Positions 53,878 to 63,097 of a stretch of DNA of 64,000 bases are shown here, in pieces. The stretch's first letter is position 1; every line of letters begins with the position of its first letter. A program made the position numbers and the translations under genes. The notes under the pieces were generated by a model. The model searched no databases. It was not told where the DNA came from and worked only from the letters and a program-made list of their open reading frames with translations. Source of the DNA: Streptomyces scopuliridis RB72 (GTDB lineage: Bacteria > Actinomycetota > Actinomycetes > Streptomycetales > Streptomycetaceae); assembly GCF_000718095.1 (NCBI RefSeq), contig NZ_JOEI01000004.1, positions 62,001 to 126,000 of the forward strand, given 5' to 3'.

Positions 53878-55071
53878 GTTGTACCGGCCGCTCGGCCGCA
53901 TCCGCAGCGGCCGTTCCCCGTACTCCTCGATGGCGTGCGCGATCCACCCCGCCGTACGGGCGACCGCGAAGACCGTCTCGCCCGCCTCGGCCGGCATGCC
54001 GGCGGTCACCGACAGCGCCGCCAGCGCCAGATCGACATTGGCGTGCAGCGTCACATGGCGGGCGGTGGTCGCCTCCACCTCGCGCGCCGCCGCCAGCACG
54101 GGACCCGCGCCCGGCAGCTCGGCCAGTACGGTGAACAGCGCCTCGGCGCGCGGGTCCCGGCCCGGATAGAGGCGGTGGCCGAGCCCCGGCACCCGGCGGC
54201 CGGCCCGCAGATGGTCCGCCACCACGGCCGCCGCGCTGCCCCGCTCCAGTACGTCGGTCAGCATCCGGTGGGCGAGGCCGCTGGCCGCGCCGTGCAGCGG
54301 TCCCTCCAGCACGCCGAGCCCCGCCGACACCACGGCATAGGGGTGCGCGCGGGCGGACGCGGCGACCCGGACGGCGAGCGTGGAAGCCGCCAGATCGTGG
54401 TCGATGAGCAGCGAAAGGGCCATGTCCAGGGCGCGTACGCCCGGTTCACCCGCCTCGCGCGCGGTCAGCCGCGACCACAGCCGGCGGGCCAGCAGACCGT
54501 CACCGTCCCGGGGCGGGCCGGCCGCGGGCAGCGCGTCCACGAGCGTCGGGATGAGCGTACGGGCGGTGGCCAGCACGGCGTCCCGCGAGAGGTCGAAGCG
54601 CAGCGGATCGGCGACCGACGCCGCGATCGCCGCCACCCGCAGCCGGTCGGTCGGGCCGCTGTGCGCGGGCAGTGCCCCGACCGCGCGCCGGGCGGCGGCG
54701 AGGGCCTCGGCGGGGGCGGTGAACCGTACCCCCGTCCGCAGCGTGTCCGTCCAGAGCCAGTCGGCGATCTCCTCGTAGTGGAAGCGCCGGGCCAGCTCCG
54801 TCGCGTCCACGCCCCGGAAGTAGTAGCGGTCCCTGTCGATGAGCGTGACGCCGGTACGGATCTGGAGGGCGTCGCCGCCCGTCGAGGGCTCGCGCCTTCC
54901 CCTGCGGACGAGCGCGTCGACCTCTCTGGCGTCGAAGGTGCTGCCGCGTCCCGTCGGATCGCGGCGGCTGGACAGCTGGCCGCGGCTGACATACGCGTAG
55001 ACCGTCTCCGGCTTCACCCCGAGCCGCTCGGCCGCCTCCCGGGTGGTCAGCCGCTGTTCCTCGTCGTCCAT
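53848..55071 (-). CDS. Citrate synthase homologue with N-terminal helix-turn-helix domain
   Basis: A 407-residue fusion. Residues 5-60 form a MerR/excisionase-like helix-turn-helix (LTTREAAERLGVKPETVYAYVSRGQL, then FDAREVDALVRRGRR). Residues 65-405 are a citrate synthase fold, with GVDATELARRFHYEEIADWLW, the catalytic His regions GPLHGAASG and GLGHRLYPGRDPRA, and the catalytic Asp region HANVDLALAAL. All three catalytic residues appear present. The ATG chosen is preceded by GTGAGGAC; in-frame ATGs 5 and 9 codons earlier exist. A 17-bp palindrome overlaps the promoter area. The protein may both catalyse and regulate; this is inference. Confidence 0.85.
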   Translation of the reverse strand: MDDEEQRLTTREAAERLGVKPETVYAYVSRGQLSSRRDPTGRGSTFDAREVDALVRRGRREPSTGGDALQIRTGVTLIDRDRYYFRGVDATELARRFHYEEIADWLWTDTLRTGVRFTAPAEALAAARRAVGALPAHSGPTDRLRVAAIAASVADPLRFDLSRDAVLATARTLIPTLVDALPAAGPPRDGDGLLARRLWSRLTAREAGEPGVRALDMALSLLIDHDLAASTLAVRVAASARAHPYAVVSAGLGVLEGPLHGAASGLAHRMLTDVLERGSAAAVVADHLRAGRRVPGLGHRLYPGRDPRAEALFTVLAELPGAGPVLAAAREVEATTARHVTLHANVDLALAALSVTAGMPAEAGETVFAVARTAGWIAHAIEEYGERPLRMRPSGRYNGPRPPRDLP

Positions 55072-55087
55072 GTCCTCACCGTACATG

Positions 55088-55104
55088 TATTGATTCAATC
55101 AATA
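55088..55104. promoter_or_regulatory. Perfect AT-rich palindrome between two citrate synthase genes
   Basis: TATTGATTCAATCAATA is a perfect palindrome with 8-bp arms, striking in such GC-rich DNA. A further TGATTGA half-site follows at 55113-55119. It lies 16 bp before one divergent start and 53 bp before the other, a typical operator position. A TTGACA that could be a -35 box adjoins it on the plus strand. Confidence 0.7.
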
Positions 55105-55157
55105 TTGACAGTGATTGAGTACAGCATGGACAGTCGGATCAAGCCCAAGGAGGAATC

Positions 55158-56360
55158 ATGCCGACCACCGGGACCACCACCCCCGCCACCACGCCCGCCG
55201 TCACCCCGGCCAGCGCTCCGGCCCCCGCCGCCGTACCGCGCGGACTCGCCGGCGTCGTCGTCACCGACACCGCGCTCGGGGATGTCAGGGGAGCCGAGGG
55301 CTTCTACCACTACCGCCAGTACTCGGCCGTCGAACTCGCGCAGAAGAGGGGCTTCGAGGACGTCTGGTATCTGATGTTCCACGGTGAACTGCCGGACGCG
55401 GCCCGGCGGGCGGAGTTCACCGAGCGGACCGCCCGCCTGCGCCGGCTGCCCGAGGACGTCAGGGCCGCACTGCCTGTCATCGCCGGAGCCTCCGCCCGGT
55501 CAGGACCGCTCGCCGGGCTGCGCACCGCCCTCTCGCTCTTCGGCGCCTCCGCCGGGCTGCGCCCGCTGTACGACATCGACGCCGATGAGCGCCGTACGGA
55601 CGCCCTCGCGGCCTGTGCCGCCGTACCGACCATGCTGACCGCCCTGTACCGGCTCGGCCGGGGACTGGAACCGGTCGAACCGCGCGACGATCTGCCCCAC
55701 GCCGCCAACTACCTCTATATGCTCACCGGTTCGGAACCGGACCCCGAGCGGGCGCGGGCGATCGAGCGCTATCTGATCTCCACCATCGACCACGGCTTCA
55801 ACGCCTCCACCTTCACCGCCCGGGTCATCGCCTCCACCGGCGCCGATCTGGCCGCCGCTCTGGTGGGGGCAGTCGGGGCGCTCTCGGGGCCGCTGCACGG
55901 CGGCGCGCCCAGCCGGGCCCTCGACACTCTCGACGCCATCGGAACCGTGGACCGTATCGACCCCTGGATCAGGGAACGCGTCGGCGCGGGGGACCGGATC
56001 ATGGGCTTCGGGCACCCCGTCTACCGCACCGAGGACCCCCGCTCCCGCATGCTGCGCGAGATCGCCGAGAGCTTCGGCGGCCCGCTGACCGACTTCGCCG
56101 TCCAGGTCGAGTCCCGGGTCGAGGCGATCCTCGCCGAACTGAAGCCGGGCCGCGAGCTGCACACCAATGTGGAGTTCTACGCGGGCGTGGTCATGGAGCT
56201 GTGCGGGCTGCCGCGCGCGATGTTCACGCCGACCTTCGCCGCCGCGCGGGTGGTCGGCTGGAGCGCCAATATCCTGGAGCAGGCGGAGGACTCCAAGATC
56301 ATCCGCCCGGCGGCCCGTTACGTGGGACCGCCCCCGCCCCAGCCGGTGCCGGCCGGCTGA
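55158..56360 (+). CDS. Citrate synthase / 2-methylcitrate synthase family protein
   Basis: A 400-residue citrate synthase homologue without the DNA-binding domain. The N-terminus is a Thr/Pro/Ala-rich 25-residue tail. Catalytic His residues are in SGPLHGGAPS and MGFGHPVYRTEDPRS. The third catalytic position, usually Asp in an NVDFY-type motif, is Glu339 here (NVEFYAG). AAGGAGG lies just before the ATG. It is divergent from the helix-turn-helix fusion and shares its palindrome. It could condense acetyl-CoA or propionyl-CoA with oxaloacetate; substrate cannot be decided. Confidence 0.85.
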   Translation: MPTTGTTTPATTPAVTPASAPAPAAVPRGLAGVVVTDTALGDVRGAEGFYHYRQYSAVELAQKRGFEDVWYLMFHGELPDAARRAEFTERTARLRRLPEDVRAALPVIAGASARSGPLAGLRTALSLFGASAGLRPLYDIDADERRTDALAACAAVPTMLTALYRLGRGLEPVEPRDDLPHAANYLYMLTGSEPDPERARAIERYLISTIDHGFNASTFTARVIASTGADLAAALVGAVGALSGPLHGGAPSRALDTLDAIGTVDRIDPWIRERVGAGDRIMGFGHPVYRTEDPRSRMLREIAESFGGPLTDFAVQVESRVEAILAELKPGRELHTNVEFYAGVVMELCGLPRAMFTPTFAAARVVGWSANILEQAEDSKIIRPAARYVGPPPPQPVPAG

Positions 56361-56395
56361 GCGGGACGGAACCGACCCGGCACGGAGGCGCGCGC

Positions 56396-57526
56396 GTGAG
56401 CAGGAAGCAGATCCCGGTGGTCGTCCTCACCGGCTTTCTGGGATCGGGCAAGACCACCTTGCTCAACCATCTGCTGCGCCGCCGCGCGGGTAACAGGATC
56501 GCGGTGGTCGTCAATGACTTCGGCGCCATCGAGATCGACACCATGACCGTCGCCGGACAGGTCGGCTCGACGGTCTCGCTCGGCAACGGCTGTCTGTGCT
56601 GCGCCGTGGACGCGAGCGAACTCGACGGCTATCTGGAGCGGCTGACCCGGCCGTCCGCCCGGATCGACATCGTCGTCATCGAGGCCAGCGGACTGGCGGA
56701 ACCGCAGGAACTCGTCCGGATGATCCTCACCGGCGACCATCCGCACGCCGTGTACGGGGGACTGGTCCAGGTCGTCGACGCCGCCGAGTTCGACGCCACC
56801 CGGGCACGCCATCCCGAGATCGACCGGCATATCTCGATCGCCGATCTCGTGGTGCTCAACAAGACCGACCGGGTGGCGGAGACGGAACACCGGCGCATCC
56901 TCGCCACCCTGGACGGACTGGGCCCGGGGACGCCGGTGGTCTCCGCCACGTACGGACGGATCGACCCGGAACTGCTCTTCGACCCCGCGGTCCGTCCCGA
57001 CGAGGAGGAGAAGGCGCGCCAGCTCTCCTTCGAGGACCTGTACGAGGACGCGCACCCCGCCCACGACGATCACGCGTCCCACGACGGCCATCTCCACGCG
57101 GCCTACGAGAGCGTGTCGTTCACCGCCGGGGCCCCGATGAACCCGCGGCGGCTCATGGCCTTCCTCGACTCCCGGCCCCCGGGGCTCTACCGGATCAAGG
57201 GATTCGTCGACTTCGGCCCTGCCGACCCGGCCAACCGCTACGCCCTGCACGCGGTCGGCCGGGCGCTGCGCTTCCACCCGGCGCCCTGGGGCCGCGGCGA
57301 GGAACGTCTCACCCAACTGGTGCTGATCGGCTCGGGAATCGACCGGGAGGTCCTGCTCAAGGAGCTGCACGCCTGCCAGGAGACGGAACCGCGGGCAGCG
57401 CGGGACGCCGCCGCGGACCAGAGCGGCATGTGGGGCGTCCTGCGCTATGTACCCGATCTGACCGAGCCCGAGCCCGGGTACGAGACCGGCTCCGGGCCCG
57501 AAGGCCCGGAGCCGGACATGCCGTGA
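56396..57526 (+). CDS. CobW/COG0523 family GTPase (metal chaperone-like)
   Basis: A 376-residue G3E-family GTPase. Walker A GFLGSGKTT is at residues 12-20, the metal-binding CxCC-type motif GNGCLCC near 62, EASGLAEP near 100 and the guanine motif NKTD near 158. A His/Asp-rich segment (EDAHPAHDDHASHDGHLH) near residue 220 may bind zinc, and the CobW C-terminal domain follows. Such proteins move zinc, cobalt or other metals to client proteins. The GTG start has GGAGG upstream and comes 35 bp after the citrate synthase stop. No zinc-regulator (Zur) site was recognised. Confidence 0.85.
   Translation: MSRKQIPVVVLTGFLGSGKTTLLNHLLRRRAGNRIAVVVNDFGAIEIDTMTVAGQVGSTVSLGNGCLCCAVDASELDGYLERLTRPSARIDIVVIEASGLAEPQELVRMILTGDHPHAVYGGLVQVVDAAEFDATRARHPEIDRHISIADLVVLNKTDRVAETEHRRILATLDGLGPGTPVVSATYGRIDPELLFDPAVRPDEEEKARQLSFEDLYEDAHPAHDDHASHDGHLHAAYESVSFTAGAPMNPRRLMAFLDSRPPGLYRIKGFVDFGPADPANRYALHAVGRALRFHPAPWGRGEERLTQLVLIGSGIDREVLLKELHACQETEPRAARDAAADQSGMWGVLRYVPDLTEPEPGYETGSGPEGPEPDMP
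57486..57515. terminator. Terminator hairpin inside the 3' end of the COG0523 gene
   Basis: A perfect 13-bp stem (CCGGCTCCGGGCC and GGCCCGGAGCCGG) with a four-base CGAA loop, lying within the last 14 codons. The convergent parC stop is only 12 bp beyond the gene end, leaving no intergenic space for a terminator. Confidence 0.65.
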
Positions 57527-57538
57527 GCGAACCGCTCG

Positions 57539-59989
57539 TCAGTGCGCGGGACCGGCCAGTGACTCGACCGCCTTCGTGAACGGCGTGCCGGAGCCGTCCC
57601 GGCGCGGGTCGGGCTCCGGCAGCTCCACGGGAGCGCCGGCCTTGGTGGCCGCCCGTGCCGGACTCGCTCCCGCCCAGGCCAGGACCAGCATGTCCTCGCC
57701 CTTCAGGAACCGGTGACAGCGCACACCGCCCGTCGCCCGGCCCTTGCGCGGGTACTGGTCGAACGGGGTGAGCTTGGCCGTACGCACCGAATCGTCCAGC
57801 GTGCCGTGCGAGCCGGTGACCGTGAAGACCACGCCGTCCACCGCCGGATCGACCGCCGTGAACGAGATCACCGAGGCGCCCTCGGTGAGCTTGATGCCCG
57901 CCATACCGCCCGCGGGCCGGCCCTGCGGCCGTACCTGCGCGGCCGGATACCGCAGCAGTTGGGCGTCGGAGGTGATGAACACCAGATCCTCCTCGCCCGT
58001 CCGCAGCTCAGCGCCGCCGACGATCCGGTCGCCCTCCTTGAGGCTGATGACCTCCAACTCGTCCTTGTTGGACGGGTAGTCGGGCACCACGCGCTTGACG
58101 ACGCCCTGGAGCGTGCCCAGCGCGAGCCCCGGGGACGACTCGTCCAGCGTGGTCAGACAGACCAGCTCCTCGTCACCCTCCAGCGCGAGGAACTCCGCAA
58201 CGGGCGCCCCGCCCGACAGACTCGGCGCCGAGGCCGTGTCCGGCAGCTGGGGCAGATCGATCACCGCGATCCGCAGCAGCCGTCCGGTGGAGGTCACCGC
58301 GCCGATATCGCCGCGCGCCGTCGCCGGCACGGCCGAGACGATCACATCGTGCTTGACGCGCTTGCCGTCACCGCCCTCCAGGGGCTCGCCGTTGACCGTA
58401 CGGGCCAGCAGACCGGTGGACGAGAGCAGCACCCGGCACGGGTCGTCCGCGACCTCCAGCGGCACCGACGCGACGGACGAACTCGCGGACTCCAGCAGCA
58501 CCGTGCGCCGGGGAGTGCCGAACTTCTTCGCCACCGCGGCCAGTTCGGACGAGACCAGCTTGCGCAGCTCGGCGTCCGACTCCAGGATCCCGGTCAGCTC
58601 GTCGATCTCGCCGTTGAGCCGGTCGCGCTCGCTCTCCAGCTCGATCCGGTCGAAGCGGGTGAGCCGGCGCAGCGGCGTGTCCAGGATGTACTGCGTCTGG
58701 ATGTCGCTGAGCGAGAAGCGCTCGATCAGCCGCTCCTTGGCCTGCGCGGAGTTGTCGCTCGACCGGATGAGCCGGATGACCTCATCGATGTCGATGAGCG
58801 CGACGAGCAGTCCCTCGACCAGGTGAAGCCGGTCACGCCGCTTCGTCCGCCGGAACTCGCTGCGCCGCCGTACCACCGTGAAGCGGTGGTCGAGATAGAC
58901 CTCAAGCAGCTCCTTGAGGCCCAGCGTGAGCGGCTGGCCGTCGACCAGCGCCACATTGTTGATCCCGAAGGTCTCCTCCATCGGCGTGAGCTTGTAGAGC
59001 TGCTCAAGCACCGCCTCGGGCACGAAACCGTTCTTGACCTCGATCACCAGGCGCAGTCCGTGCGCGCGGTCCGTGAGGTCCTTGACGTCCGCGATGCCCT
59101 GGAGCTTCTTGGCGGAGACCAGATCCTTGATCTTCGCGATCACCTTCTCGGGACCGACCGAGAACGGCAGTTCCGTGATGACCAGGCCCTTGCGGCGCGC
59201 GGAGACGTCCTCGACCGTCGCGGTGGACCGGATCTTGAACGTGCCCCGGCCCTTCTCGTAGGCGTCCTTGATGCCGGTCAGCCCGACGATCCGGCCACCG
59301 GTGGGCAGATCGGGACCCGGCACGAAACGCATCAGCGTCTCCAGGTCCGCGCCCGGGTGCTTGATCAGATGGCGCGCGGCGGCCACGACCTCCCCCAGGT
59401 TGTGCGGCGGCATGTTCGTCGCCATGCCGACCGCGATCCCCGAGGCGCCATTGACCAGCAGGTTCGGATACGCGGCCGGAAGCGTGACCGGTTCCTGCTC
59501 CTGGCCGTCGTAATTCGACTCGAAATCGACGGTGTCCTCGTCGATCGACTCCGTCATCAGTGACGTGGCGTCGGCCATCCGGCACTCGGTGTAACGCATG
59601 GCGGCCGGCGGGTCGTCGTTACCGAGCGAACCGAAGTTGCCATGGCCGTCCACCAGCGGCAGCCGCATCGAGAACGGCTGTGCCATGCGGACCATGGCGT
59701 CATAGATCGACGCGTCTCCGTGCGGGTGGAGCTTGCCCATCACCTCACCGACGACGCGCGCGCACTTCACATAGCCGCGGTCGGGGCGCAGGCCCATCTC
59801 GTTCATCTGGTACACGATGCGGCGGTGCACCGGCTTCATACCGTCGCGGGCGTCCGGCAGGGCCCGGGAGTAGATCACCGAGTAGGCATACTCAAGGAAG
59901 GAGCCCTGCATTTCATCGACCACGTCGATGTCGAGGATCTTCTCCTCGAAGTCCTCCGGCGGCGGGGTCTTCGTGCTGCGGCGGGCCAT
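57539..59989 (-). CDS. parC: DNA topoisomerase IV subunit A (ParC; annotated in some genomes as second GyrA)
   Basis: An 816-residue type IIA topoisomerase cleavage subunit. The DNA-cleaving Tyr133 is in AMRYTECRM; the quinolone-resistance segment GDASIYDAMVRMAQ (91-104) is wild-type-like with Ser94. Other landmarks are MKPVHRRIVY near 51, GLRPDRGYVKCARVVGEVMGKLHPHG and a C-terminal beta-pinwheel (about 520-800). Partner of parE. The ATG start has AAGGAG 12 bases upstream and gives MARRSTKTPPPEDFEEK, a standard actinobacterial ParC N-terminus. The open frame continues upstream without conserved sequence. Confidence 0.93.
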   Translation of the reverse strand: MARRSTKTPPPEDFEEKILDIDVVDEMQGSFLEYAYSVIYSRALPDARDGMKPVHRRIVYQMNEMGLRPDRGYVKCARVVGEVMGKLHPHGDASIYDAMVRMAQPFSMRLPLVDGHGNFGSLGNDDPPAAMRYTECRMADATSLMTESIDEDTVDFESNYDGQEQEPVTLPAAYPNLLVNGASGIAVGMATNMPPHNLGEVVAAARHLIKHPGADLETLMRFVPGPDLPTGGRIVGLTGIKDAYEKGRGTFKIRSTATVEDVSARRKGLVITELPFSVGPEKVIAKIKDLVSAKKLQGIADVKDLTDRAHGLRLVIEVKNGFVPEAVLEQLYKLTPMEETFGINNVALVDGQPLTLGLKELLEVYLDHRFTVVRRRSEFRRTKRRDRLHLVEGLLVALIDIDEVIRLIRSSDNSAQAKERLIERFSLSDIQTQYILDTPLRRLTRFDRIELESERDRLNGEIDELTGILESDAELRKLVSSELAAVAKKFGTPRRTVLLESASSSVASVPLEVADDPCRVLLSSTGLLARTVNGEPLEGGDGKRVKHDVIVSAVPATARGDIGAVTSTGRLLRIAVIDLPQLPDTASAPSLSGGAPVAEFLALEGDEELVCLTTLDESSPGLALGTLQGVVKRVVPDYPSNKDELEVISLKEGDRIVGGAELRTGEEDLVFITSDAQLLRYPAAQVRPQGRPAGGMAGIKLTEGASVISFTAVDPAVDGVVFTVTGSHGTLDDSVRTAKLTPFDQYPRKGRATGGVRCHRFLKGEDMLVLAWAGASPARAATKAGAPVELPEPDPRRDGSGTPFTKAVESLAGPAH

Positions 59990-60191
59990 CGCTGCTGCGG
60001 CTCCTTCACAGGTTTTGAACGGCAACTTCTCTGACTGACGCGGACCATTGTGGACCGCGCCACTGACAACCCCGACCTCGACCCGTCGTTGGGCACGCGT
60101 CGGGGGTGTGCGGCACCGGGAACTTCGCCAGGTGCGAGCACGCTTGCATACAGTGGCAGGACTTCTCCATATCGCGATCGAAGGGACGTAC

Positions 60192-61559
60192 ATGCCCATG
60201 GGTCACACGGCCACAGCGCAGGCCGGTTCCGGCGGCCTGACAGCGACCGAGCACCGCCTGGCCAACGGCCTGCGCGTGGTGCTCTCCGAGGACCACCTGA
60301 CCCCGGTCGCCGCGGTGTGCCTCTGGTACGACGTCGGCTCACGCCACGAGGTCAAGGGCCGTACGGGACTCGCCCACCTTTTCGAGCACCTGATGTTCCA
60401 GGGCTCGGCGCAGGTGAAGGGGAACGGCCACTTCGAGCTGGTGCAGGGGGCCGGCGGCTCCCTGAACGGCACCACCAGCTTCGAGCGCACCAACTATTTC
60501 GAGACGATGCCCACCCACCAGCTGGAGCTGGCGCTCTGGCTGGAAGCCGACCGGATGGGCTCACTGCTCGCCGCGCTCGACGACGAGTCCATGGAGAACC
60601 AGCGGGACGTCGTCAAGAACGAGCGCCGCCAGCGGTACGACAATGTGCCCTACGGTACGGCCTTCGAGCGGCTGACCGCGCTCGCGTACCCCGAGGGGCA
60701 TCCGTACCACCACACCCCGATCGGCTCGATGGCCGACCTGGACGCGGCCACCCTGGAGGACGCCCGCGCGTTCTTCCGTACGAACTACGCGCCGAACAAC
60801 GCGGTGCTCTCGGTCGTCGGCGACATCGACCCCGAGCAGACGCTCGGCTGGATCGAGAAGTACTTCGGCTCGATCCCGTCCCACGACGGCAAGCAGCCGC
60901 CGCGCGACGGCTCGCTCCCCGACACCATCGGTGAGCAGCTGCGCGAGGAGGTCCACGAGGAGGTCCCGGCGCGCGCGCTGATGGCCGCCTACCGGCTGCC
61001 GCACGACGGCACCCGCGAGTGCGACGCCGCGGATCTGGCACTGACCGTCCTCGGCGGCGGCGAGTCCTCCCGGCTGCACAACCGGCTGGTACGCCGTGAC
61101 CGGACCGCGGTCGCCGCGGGCTTCGGGCTGCTGCGCCTGGCGGGCGCGCCCTCCCTCGGCTGGCTGGACGTGAAGACGTCCGGCGGTGTCGAGGTCCCGG
61201 AGATCGAGGCCGCGGTCGACGAGGAGCTGGCACGCTTCGCCGTCGAGGGCCCGACCGCCGAGGAGATGGAGCGGGCCCAGGCCCAGCTGGAGCGCGAGTG
61301 GCTGGACCGGCTCGGTACGGTCGCCGGCCGCGCCGACGAGCTGTGCAGGTTCGCCGTTCTCTTCGGCGACCCGCAGCTGGCGCTGACCGCCGTGACCCGC
61401 GTGCTGGACGTCACCGCCGAAGAGGTACGGGCCGTCGCCGCGGCGCGGCTGCGCCCCGACAACCGCGCGGTGCTGGTCTACGAGCCGGTCACCGCCGACG
61501 GCGACGACGCCTCCGCCGATGAAGACGAGACCGACGAGCACGAGGGGGCGGACCAGTGA
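60192..61559 (+). CDS. M16 family peptidase, catalytic subunit
   Basis: A 455-residue M16B zinc peptidase. The inverted zinc motif HxxEH is His62-Glu65-His66 (AHLFEHLMF), and the downstream Glu ligand is expected near 140. GRTGLAHLFEHLMFQGS and FETMPTHQLELALWLEADRMG are typical. No signal peptide is seen, so a cytoplasmic role in peptide degradation is likely. AAGGGA lies five bases before the ATG. The next gene overlaps its stop codon (GTGA), and the two products should form a heterodimer. Confidence 0.88.
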   Translation: MPMGHTATAQAGSGGLTATEHRLANGLRVVLSEDHLTPVAAVCLWYDVGSRHEVKGRTGLAHLFEHLMFQGSAQVKGNGHFELVQGAGGSLNGTTSFERTNYFETMPTHQLELALWLEADRMGSLLAALDDESMENQRDVVKNERRQRYDNVPYGTAFERLTALAYPEGHPYHHTPIGSMADLDAATLEDARAFFRTNYAPNNAVLSVVGDIDPEQTLGWIEKYFGSIPSHDGKQPPRDGSLPDTIGEQLREEVHEEVPARALMAAYRLPHDGTRECDAADLALTVLGGGESSRLHNRLVRRDRTAVAAGFGLLRLAGAPSLGWLDVKTSGGVEVPEIEAAVDEELARFAVEGPTAEEMERAQAQLEREWLDRLGTVAGRADELCRFAVLFGDPQLALTAVTRVLDVTAEEVRAVAAARLRPDNRAVLVYEPVTADGDDASADEDETDEHEGADQ

Positions 61560-62959
61560 CCGACGCTGCCGTGACCATGGACTTCCACCCGCGCCCGACG
61601 GCCGGCGAGGCCCGGCCCTGGGCCTTCCCCGCCCCCGAGCGCGGCGCTCTCGACAACGGCCTGACGGTGCTGCGCTGTGACCGTCCCGGGCAGCAGGTGG
61701 TTGCGGTCGAGATCAATCTCGACGCCCCGCTGGACGCCGAGCCCGAGGGGCTCGACGGCATCGCCACGATCATGGCGCGGGCGTTCTCCGAGGGCACCGA
61801 CAAGCACAGCGCCGAGGAGTTCGCCGCCGAGCTGGAGCGCTGCGGCGCCACGCTCGACGCGCACGCCGACCACCCGGGCGTCCGGATCTCCCTGGAGGTC
61901 CCCGTCTCCCGGCTGCCCAAGGCGCTCGGCCTGCTCGCCGAGGCGCTGCGGGCCCCCGCCTTCGCGGACAGCGAGGTCGAGCGGCTCGTACGCAACCGCC
62001 TCGACGAGATCCCGCACGAGACCGCCAACCCGAGCCGCCGCGCCGCCAAGCAGCTCTCCAAGGAGCTGTTCCCGGCGTCCTCGCGCATGTCACGGCCGCG
62101 CCAGGGCACCGAGGAGACGGTGGAGCGCATCGACGCCGCGGGCGTGCGCGCCTTCTACGAGGCGCATGTACGCCCCGCCACGGCCACCGCCGTGATCGTC
62201 GGTGATCTCACCGGCGTCGATCTGGACGAGGTCCTCGCCGACACCCTCGGCACCTGGACCGGCGACACCGCCGCGCCCCGTCCCGTACCGCCCGTGACCG
62301 CCGACGACACGGGCCGCGTGGTGATCGTGGACCGGCCGGGCGCCGTCCAGACCCAGCTGCTGATCGGCCGCATCGGCGCCGACCGGCACGACCGTGTCTG
62401 GCCCGCGCAGGTCCTCGGCACGTACTGCCTGGGCGGCACGCTCACCTCCCGGCTCGACCGCGTGCTGCGCGAGGAGAAGGGCTACACCTACGGTGTACGG
62501 GCCTTCGGCCAGGTGCTGCGCTCCTCGTCGCCCGACGCCCCGGGCGGTGCGACCGGCGCGGCGATGCTCGCCATCAGCGGCTCCGTGGACACCGCGTCCA
62601 CCGGCCCGGCGCTGGACGACCTCTGGCAGGTCCTGCGCACGCTCGCGGCCGAGGGGCTGACCGACGCCGAGCGCGATGTGGCCGTCCAGAACCTGGTGGG
62701 GGTGGCCCCGCTGAAGTACGAGACGGCGGCCTCCGTCGCGAGCACGCTGGCCGACCAGGTCGAGCAGTTCCTCCCGGACGACTTCCAGGCGCGGCTGTAC
62801 GCGCGGCTGGCCGAGACCGGCACCGTCGAGGCGACGGCCGCGGCCGTCAACGCCTTCCCGGTGGACCGGCTCGTGACCGTGCTCGTCGGCGACGCCGCGC
62901 AGATCAAGGAGCCGGTCACGGCTCTCGGGATCGGCGAAGTGACGGTCGTCACCGGCTGA
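61556..62959 (+). CDS. M16 family peptidase, non-catalytic partner subunit
   Basis: A 467-residue M16 homologue. The HxxEH position is replaced by MARAFSEGT, so it cannot bind zinc. It keeps the Arg/Tyr region LREEKGYTYGVRAFGQ near residue 305, which in two-subunit M16B peptidases completes the active site. Start GTG overlaps the stop of the catalytic subunit, ensuring coupled synthesis. A strong terminator follows. Confidence 0.88.
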   Translation: MTDAAVTMDFHPRPTAGEARPWAFPAPERGALDNGLTVLRCDRPGQQVVAVEINLDAPLDAEPEGLDGIATIMARAFSEGTDKHSAEEFAAELERCGATLDAHADHPGVRISLEVPVSRLPKALGLLAEALRAPAFADSEVERLVRNRLDEIPHETANPSRRAAKQLSKELFPASSRMSRPRQGTEETVERIDAAGVRAFYEAHVRPATATAVIVGDLTGVDLDEVLADTLGTWTGDTAAPRPVPPVTADDTGRVVIVDRPGAVQTQLLIGRIGADRHDRVWPAQVLGTYCLGGTLTSRLDRVLREEKGYTYGVRAFGQVLRSSSPDAPGGATGAAMLAISGSVDTASTGPALDDLWQVLRTLAAEGLTDAERDVAVQNLVGVAPLKYETAASVASTLADQVEQFLPDDFQARLYARLAETGTVEATAAAVNAFPVDRLVTVLVGDAAQIKEPVTALGIGEVTVVTG

Positions 62960-62971
62960 TCCGGCCTCTTC

Positions 62972-63010
62972 GGGGAACCCCGGCGGCATCGGCCGCCGGG
63001 GTTCCCCTTT
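62972..63010 (+). terminator. Terminator of the M16 operon
   Basis: A perfect 15-bp stem (GGGGAACCCCGGCGG and CCGCCGGGGTTCCCC) with a six-base loop and a short TTT tail. Confidence 0.88.
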
Positions 63011-63097
63011 ATGTCCCTATTTGTTGGGGAGAGTGGCCGTCTGCCCTGTGGTGTGCGCTACAAAGGGGCCTGTCTGTTTGGTGATTGAAAGACGACC

